Below are positions 14,125 through 18,069 of a stretch of 18,069 nucleotides of DNA, one piece after another (the first letter of the stretch is position 1; every line of letters begins with the position of its first letter). Below the pieces are notes generated by a model, which made no database searches, was not told the DNA's origin, and saw nothing but the letters and a program-made list of their open reading frames with translations. Source of the DNA: Collinsella sp. TF05-9AC (GTDB lineage Bacteria; Actinomycetota; Coriobacteriia; Coriobacteriales; Coriobacteriaceae); NCBI RefSeq assembly GCF_003438495.1, contig NZ_QSSH01000020.1:24077-42145 (forward strand). Direction: 5' to 3'. Made by a program: the position numbers and the translations under genes.

Positions 14125-15564
14125 CTAGTTCTCCTCGGCCTCGGCGGCCTCCTCAGCGAGACGCTGGGCTGCGAGCTCAGGGGTCAGACCCTTGTACTCG
14201 GTCTCGCGGCCCTTAGCGCTGACGACGCGGACGACCTCGCCGATGAGCACGAGCACGATGAAGATAACGATCATCGGGACCTTGTCGCCAATTTCAGCAG
14301 CGGAGAACGGGATCAGCGTGGCAACGATGGCAAGAACCAGCTCGATGCAGGGGATGGCCAGCATGACCTTCATCATGGCGCCCTTAAACGGGAACGTGAA
14401 GATGCGCTCACGGTTGGGGTCGTTCTTACGAAGGTTGAGGAACGCCGGGAACATCGGGATGTAGGTCAACAGCAGGAAGACGACAGAGGTGCCAAAGAGC
14501 ATCCAGAAGACACCGTTGGAGATGGCGTCGATGGGAACGAGCTGCAGGCACAGCACCAGGGAGGCAACGACAGCGTTGACCAGGTTGGCGCCGTTGGGCA
14601 TGTCGTCATCCGAGATCATCGAGGCGAAGACCTTGGGCATGTTGCCGTGCTCGGCAGCGTAGCGAGCAACGGAGTTAACGCCGAAGGACCAAGCGGCCAT
14701 GTTGGCGAACAGGGTGATCAGGAAGGCGATGCAGATGACCTTAAAGATCATGGAGTCGCCCACCATGGTCTGGACTGCGACGATCATGCCGTAGTCGGGA
14801 TCGATGGAGTCGGCCGGCACGGCGGCGCCGATGCCAAAGCCAGCGAACAGGTAGATCACGGCGATGGACAGGCCACCGACGATGATAGCCTTGGGGATAT
14901 CGCGAGCGGGATCGGCCATGTCGTCGGTCATGGTGCAGATGACCTCGAAGCCCATGAAGTTAAAGATGATGATCGACAGGTAGCCGAGAGCGTTGGTGTT
15001 GGTGAGCTCGGGCAGGAAGGTGGCAGCGGACATGTCGTTCGCAAAACCGTTCTCCATGGCATACCAAATGCCCAAAGCGCCAACGATAACGGCAACGGCG
15101 ACCTTGATGATGGCGCCACCGTTAAGGACCCACTCGGAGTCGGCCGCCTTGGAGCGGCCCATGAGGTAGACGATCCACACAAAGGCAAGATCGATACCCA
15201 TCTTGGCGATCAAGTTGAACTCGACGCCAAAGACCATGCCCAAAATGTCGGGGAACATGGTAGCCAGCGAGGCGATCCACAGCGGGTAGTTGACCCAGTA
15301 GTAGTACGAGATGCGGGCGCCCCATTTGTCGCCCAGGCCATCGCGTACCCAGTCGTAAATGCCGCCCTCGCCGTCATAGGTGGTACCGAGCTCGGCGACA
15401 ACCATGCCGTAGGGAAGCAGGAAGGTCAGGATCAGGAAGATCCACCAGAAGAACTGCTGGTTGCCAATGGCAGCAGCAGGAGCGGCGGCCTCGCAAACGA
15501 AGACGACGCAGATGATGGTCGAAATGACCGTCAAGAAGGAAAGCTTTTTCTTTCCGTCGCTCAT
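14125..15564 (-). CDS. aguD: APC-family agmatine/putrescine antiporter (AguD-like)
   Basis: A 479-residue membrane protein with 12 predicted helices, APC superfamily. In the AgDI pathway this position holds the agmatine:putrescine exchanger that brings in the substrate and exports the product without energy cost. Motifs: EAAAPAAAIGN in the first helix, FWWIFLILTFLLPYG, YDGEGGIYDWVRDGLGD, and FNFMGFEVICT; a charged tail rich in Ala and Glu ends the protein. Start at 15564, with AAGGAGCT about 7 nt upstream. It follows the carbamoyltransferase by 133 bp and precedes deiminase copy 2, the B-D-A order of Streptococcus and Lactococcus agu operons. The symbol rests on this context: the family also includes glutamate/GABA exchangers. 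Paralog at 10595-12004. Confidence 0.87.
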   Translation of the reverse strand: MSDGKKKLSFLTVISTIICVVFVCEAAAPAAAIGNQQFFWWIFLILTFLLPYGMVVAELGTTYDGEGGIYDWVRDGLGDKWGARISYYYWVNYPLWIASLATMFPDILGMVFGVEFNLIAKMGIDLAFVWIVYLMGRSKAADSEWVLNGGAIIKVAVAVIVGALGIWYAMENGFANDMSAATFLPELTNTNALGYLSIIIFNFMGFEVICTMTDDMADPARDIPKAIIVGGLSIAVIYLFAGFGIGAAVPADSIDPDYGMIVAVQTMVGDSMIFKVICIAFLITLFANMAAWSFGVNSVARYAAEHGNMPKVFASMISDDDMPNGANLVNAVVASLVLCLQLVPIDAISNGVFWMLFGTSVVFLLLTYIPMFPAFLNLRKNDPNRERIFTFPFKGAMMKVMLAIPCIELVLAIVATLIPFSAAEIGDKVPMIVIFIVLVLIGEVVRVVSAKGRETEYKGLTPELAAQRLAEEAAEAEEN

Positions 15565-15597
15565 GATGAGCTCCTTCGCTCAGTCTTGGACAGATCC

Positions 15598-15633
15598 GAG
15601 GCCCTAAGGTATTAAGGCAATTGCTTGGGCCTC
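15598..15633 (-). other. Hairpin between carbamoyltransferase and antiporter
   Basis: GAGGCCC (15598-15604) pairs with GGGCCTC (15627-15633), with an inner AAGGCAATTGCTT pairing. A second stem, GCGGGCG/CGCCCGC (15639-15645 with 15664-15670), is next to it. There is no U-tract, so an mRNA-processing or stabilising structure within the operon is more likely than a terminator. Confidence 0.4.
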
Positions 15634-15697
15634 GGTGAGCGGGCGACAGGAGACGAGCATCCGCCGCCCGCAAACGTGCTTTTAGAAGCCTTGAGGC

Positions 15698-16771
15698 TTA
15701 GAGCTGCTCGAGAGCCTCGAGAGCGGCGTGGAGCTCAGCCTTGGCGGAGTACTCGACACCCTCGTCGTTGAGCGGGGTGCGCTTGCCCAGGGCGGCAAGG
15801 AGAGCACGGATGGAGTGCTTGCGGTTCTCGGCCTCGACCCAGCACAGGGAGCGCTCGGGATCGTCCATGACTTCGTCGACGACCTCCTCGTTGCGGGTGG
15901 CCGGCAGGCAGTGCATGAACTTGGAGTTGGGGCCGGCAAAGTTCATCATGTCCATGGTGACCTGATACTTGGGATAGAACACGTCCATGTAGTTCTCGCC
16001 CGAGACCTCCTCGTCGTACAGGCCATACCACACGTCGGTGTAGATGAAGTCGGCGCCCTTGATGCACTCGATGTCGTCGGAGATGACGACAGAGCCGCCG
16101 GAGACCTTGCAGTTCTCCTCGGCGATGGCCATCATCTGCTTGCCGAACTCGGCGCGCTCCTTGACGGTGCCAACGTGCAGGCCGCCGTCGGGAATCTGGT
16201 GGCCCTTAGGTCCAAACTGGACAAACTTCATGCCGACCTTGGAGGCGATGAACATGAGGGAGACGCAGACCTGGGTGGCGTCGCCGATGAAGGCCAGGGT
16301 GCAGTCCTCGATCTTCTTGCCCTCGGGGAGGTTCTCGAGCATGGTCATGAGGTCGCCCATCTCCTGCGTGGGATGGTTGAACTCGGACATGCCGTTGATG
16401 ACGGGCACAGCGGAGCCCTCGGCGAGGCCGACGACGTCCTTGTGACGGTCAACGCGAGCCATCATGATGTCGAGCAGCGAGCCCATAACGCGAGCGGTGT
16501 CGCCCAGGGACTCGTGACCGCCGAGCTGGATGGTGCCAGGGCCATAGAACTGAGCATGGCCGCCGAGGTCGGTCATAGCGGTCTCGAAGGAAAGACGAGT
16601 GCGGGTGGAGACCTGCTGGAAGATCATGCCAAGGCTCTTGTTGCGGAGCAGGTGCGGATAATAACCGTCAACCTTGATGGCCTTCTTCATTGCCAGACCA
16701 AGATCCTCGATAGCCAGGATCTGCTCTTTGGTGAAGTCGTTGGTGTCGATGAAATCCTTAGGCAGTGCCAT
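15698..16771 (-). CDS. ptcA: Putrescine carbamoyltransferase
   Basis: Phosphorolysis of N-carbamoylputrescine to putrescine and carbamoyl phosphate, second step of the AgDI pathway (aguB of streptococci). 357 residues. Carbamoyl-phosphate site STRTR (55-59), HPTQ (133-136) and HCLPA (287-291) are the transcarbamylase signature. The ornithine-enzyme SMG loop is replaced by YGL (249-251) in [11 protein letters not shown], followed by FYPKYQVT and an extended C-terminal helix, which mark the putrescine enzyme rather than ornithine carbamoyltransferase. Start at 16771 with AAAGGAAA about 7 nt upstream; the frame extends to 16852 without support. It heads the minus-strand agu run and is divergent from the AguR-like gene. 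No carbamate kinase follows in the window. Confidence 0.93.
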   Translation of the reverse strand: MALPKDFIDTNDFTKEQILAIEDLGLAMKKAIKVDGYYPHLLRNKSLGMIFQQVSTRTRLSFETAMTDLGGHAQFYGPGTIQLGGHESLGDTARVMGSLLDIMMARVDRHKDVVGLAEGSAVPVINGMSEFNHPTQEMGDLMTMLENLPEGKKIEDCTLAFIGDATQVCVSLMFIASKVGMKFVQFGPKGHQIPDGGLHVGTVKERAEFGKQMMAIAEENCKVSGGSVVISDDIECIKGADFIYTDVWYGLYDEEVSGENYMDVFYPKYQVTMDMMNFAGPNSKFMHCLPATRNEEVVDEVMDDPERSLCWVEAENRKHSIRALLAALGKRTPLNDEGVEYSAKAELHAALEALEQL

Positions 16772-16909
16772 GTCGATTTCCTTTCCGCCGGTCTTGCCGA
16801 CTATTACTATGAGGCGCTCGAACATCACGCCTCGTGTTGACAAGACCATCATTCACCCGTATGCAATTTTTACCTAGTTTATTCGGGATTAAAGACCGTT
16901 CATGGAGTT

Positions 16910-16962
16910 ACACCCCCTCTAAACCAATATAAACCCGCAGGTCAAGAGTTTACAGGGGGTTT
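16910..16962. promoter_or_regulatory. Operator and promoter candidate for the carbamoyltransferase operon
   Basis: ACACCCCCTCTAAAC (16910-16924) and GTTTACAGGGGGTTT (16948-16962) form a 15-bp inverted repeat, 13 of 15 matches, 23 bp apart. Between them lies CAATATAAACCCGCAGGT (16925-16942), which matches the motif upstream of the amidohydrolase. On the minus strand TTGACC overlaps the right side and is followed after 16-17 bp by a poor -10 (TTTAGA/TTAGAG), as expected of an activator-dependent promoter. In Lactococcus the membrane regulator AguR activates the aguB promoter; an equivalent site here is inferred. A GAGGCG/CGCCTC stem (16811-16833) lies in the leader. Apart from these elements I see nothing else in 16772-17101 besides the promoter at 17033. 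Confidence 0.55.
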
Positions 16963-17032
16963 ACCATCTAGAACCGCGAACGGTATACGGCTATGCTGTA
17001 TCTCGGCGCCTAATCCGCAATGAAACGAAGGG

Positions 17033-17062
17033 TTGAGACGTCTATATCCCACAAGGTATACA
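17033..17062 (+). promoter_or_regulatory. Sigma-70-type promoter of the AguR-like gene
   Basis: TTGAGA (17033-17038), 18-bp spacer, TATACA (17057-17062), placing transcription start about 30 nt before the ATG. A good -35 and a fair -10 suggest constitutive low expression, as expected of a sensor. Confidence 0.5.
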
Positions 17063-17101
17063 GAGCTCGGCCATAGAATAAATGAGATGGGACGGTGACA
17101 G

Positions 17102-18069
17102 ATGAACACCCTGATGTTCTTCTATACCCTAGCGATACTCGTGATCTGTATTGTGACGGCGGTGCTCTCGCTTGCCGCCTATGCCTCGTCTCGTCGACGC
17201 TTCTTTATCTATGGCAGCGGCGTATTTATCTGCTATGCCATCGAGATGACCGAGATTTTCTTTTTTGAATACACGCTGCAAAACCAGAGTTTTCCAGCCA
17301 GCGACTATTACTCAATTACCATGCCTGTGTTGCGGACCTTTGTGGCGACCGCTTCGCAGGCTTTTATTTGGCTCATTGCCATGGATTTGCTCGACAAGCA
17401 TTCAAAAAAGCAGTTTGTCATTCCCGTCGCAACGTTCTTGCTGAGCGAGCTGCTGATTATCGTCGCTGTCCCCTACGGCCCCATTCATCAATGGCTCTAC
17501 TACACGATGCGTCAGGTATTCCTTGTTTTCGTGGGGCTATATATCTTTTGGACGGCACGCAAGAGCACGCAAGTCGAGCTGAAGGCACGCGTTAACAACC
17601 AACGAAAGCACCTGATTATCGGCGCTATTCTGGTCGGTTGCATCGTTGCCGAGGATTTCTACAACATTCTGATTGTCCCCATGAGTCTGGCGCCCTCTTG
17701 GCTGCAACTATATCTGTCCGAGCGCAACTTTAGCGAAAACGTCTTTGCCTGCTACTTTGCGATTCTGCTGATCATCTACTCCTACCACGTGCTTTCAATC
17801 CGCATGCAGGAGGCGCCCGAGGAAAAGAACGTCAGCGATCTTGATCGACACATCGAAGAGCAGATGCCCTTCTATCGCAACGCCTACAAGCTCTCCAACC
17901 GTGAGACCGAAGTTATGCGTCTGGTCGTACTGGGCAAATCGAACCAAGAGATCGCTGACGAGCTATTCCTTGCCGTGGGCACCGTCAAGACCCACATCCA
18001 CAACATCCTGGTCAAAACGGTTGATTTCCGATCTCAGCCGAACACATTAGGCGGACAGGCCGTTCCCGC
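17102..18069 (+). CDS. aguR: Membrane LuxR-family regulator, AguR-like (cut by window end)
   Basis: A membrane one-component regulator: about seven hydrophobic helices in residues 1-235, a short linker, then a LuxR helix-turn-helix from residue 264 (LSNRETEVMRLVVLGKSNQE, then LAVGTVKTHIHNILVKT). It shares IFF.EY, AED.Y.IL and YLSERN.SENV with the regulator at 9247. Divergent from the putrescine carbamoyltransferase, exactly as aguR is from aguBDAC in Streptococcus mutans and Lactococcus lactis, where AguR activates the operon in response to agmatine. Start at 17102, weak GGTGA upstream. The frame is still open at the window end; residues 307-322 no longer resemble a LuxR recognition helix end (expected G.. 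NR..L) and may be foreign sequence (see 18020-18069). The symbol rests on layout and position. Confidence 0.8.
   Translation, partial: MNTLMFFYTLAILVICIVTAVLSLAAYASSRRRFFIYGSGVFICYAIEMTEIFFFEYTLQNQSFPASDYYSITMPVLRTFVATASQAFIWLIAMDLLDKHSKKQFVIPVATFLLSELLIIVAVPYGPIHQWLYYTMRQVFLVFVGLYIFWTARKSTQVELKARVNNQRKHLIIGAILVGCIVAEDFYNILIVPMSLAPSWLQLYLSERNFSENVFACYFAILLIIYSYHVLSIRMQEAPEEKNVSDLDRHIEEQMPFYRNAYKLSNRETEVMRLVVLGKSNQEIADELFLAVGTVKTHIHNILVKTVDFRSQPNTLGGQAVP
18020..18069. other. Possible chimeric sequence end
   Basis: At residue 307 of the regulator the LuxR pattern ends abruptly. The bases that follow include TTCCGATCT (18026-18034), the last nine bases of the common Illumina adapter end, then unrelated sequence to the window end. 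This suggests adapter carry-over or a chimeric read at a contig edge. A nine-base match can occur by chance, so this is a suspicion. Confidence 0.4.

Noticed and set aside
15698..16771. Ornithine carbamoyltransferase instead of the putrescine enzyme
   Set aside because: The SMG loop is replaced by [11 protein letters not shown] is present, and the gene sits with agmatine deiminase and an antiporter.
12530..16840. Long plus-strand frames at 12530-13828, 14647-15615 and 15728-16840
   Set aside because: Antisense shadows of deiminase copy 2, the antiporter and the carbamoyltransferase.
3186..17061. GGTATAC at 3186, 16982 and 17055 as a shared operator of the LuxR genes
   Set aside because: The string is short, one copy is better explained as part of a -10 box (17057), and flanking bases do not match.
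1..18069. tRNA, rRNA, CRISPR arrays or complete insertion sequences
   Set aside because: Read on both strands; no cloverleaf, no regularly spaced repeat-spacer array and no transposase were seen.

Overview
The window reads as chromosomal DNA of a gut Coriobacteriia-type actinobacterium, most likely Collinsella or a close relative. That placement is inferred from the G/C-rich third codon positions, clear Shine-Dalgarno sites, several LuxR-family regulators (two of them membrane-anchored) and an amine-catabolism gene content. I could not test it by database search.

The core is an agmatine deiminase (AgDI) region. At the right end a membrane LuxR regulator (17102 onward, +, cut by the window end) faces away from a minus-strand run: putrescine carbamoyltransferase (15698-16771), an APC amine/amino-acid antiporter (14125-15564), agmatine deiminase copy 2 (12551-13756), then, after an unusually structured 546-bp gap, a second APC antiporter (10595-12004). 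This matches the lactic-acid-bacterial order aguR / aguB-aguD-aguA, but the carbamate kinase (aguC) expected next is absent; the structured gap and second antiporter stand in its place. A second, paralogous membrane LuxR regulator (9247-10239, -) and a small unknown gene (10368-10559, +) follow, then an Amidohydrolase_3-family metal hydrolase (7303-8931, -) and a MATE exporter (5839-7215, -), probably co-transcribed.

A second agmatine deiminase (copy 1, 1965-3086, -) sits far to the left and is divergent from a soluble LuxR-type regulator (3265-4068, +). Between the two agmatine loci lies a stand-alone AAA ATPase of the DUF4143 type (4441-5610, -) preceded by three repeats spaced exactly 23 bp apart. 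The left end holds a GNAT acetyltransferase (368-1018, +), remnants of a kinase-like protein and of another gene (1063-1804, -), and two long perfect or near-perfect hairpins (87-219).

Working model: agmatine enters through the antiporters in exchange for putrescine, is deiminated to N-carbamoylputrescine, and is split by the carbamoyltransferase to putrescine plus carbamoyl phosphate, under control of membrane LuxR sensors. The less expected parts are the missing carbamate kinase, two diverged deiminases, a shared operator-like motif upstream of the carbamoyltransferase and of the amidohydrolase, and the hairpin-rich leaders inside the main run, one with a small cysteine-rich ORF overlapping a terminator-like hairpin. 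The last 50 bases may be a chimeric sequence end.
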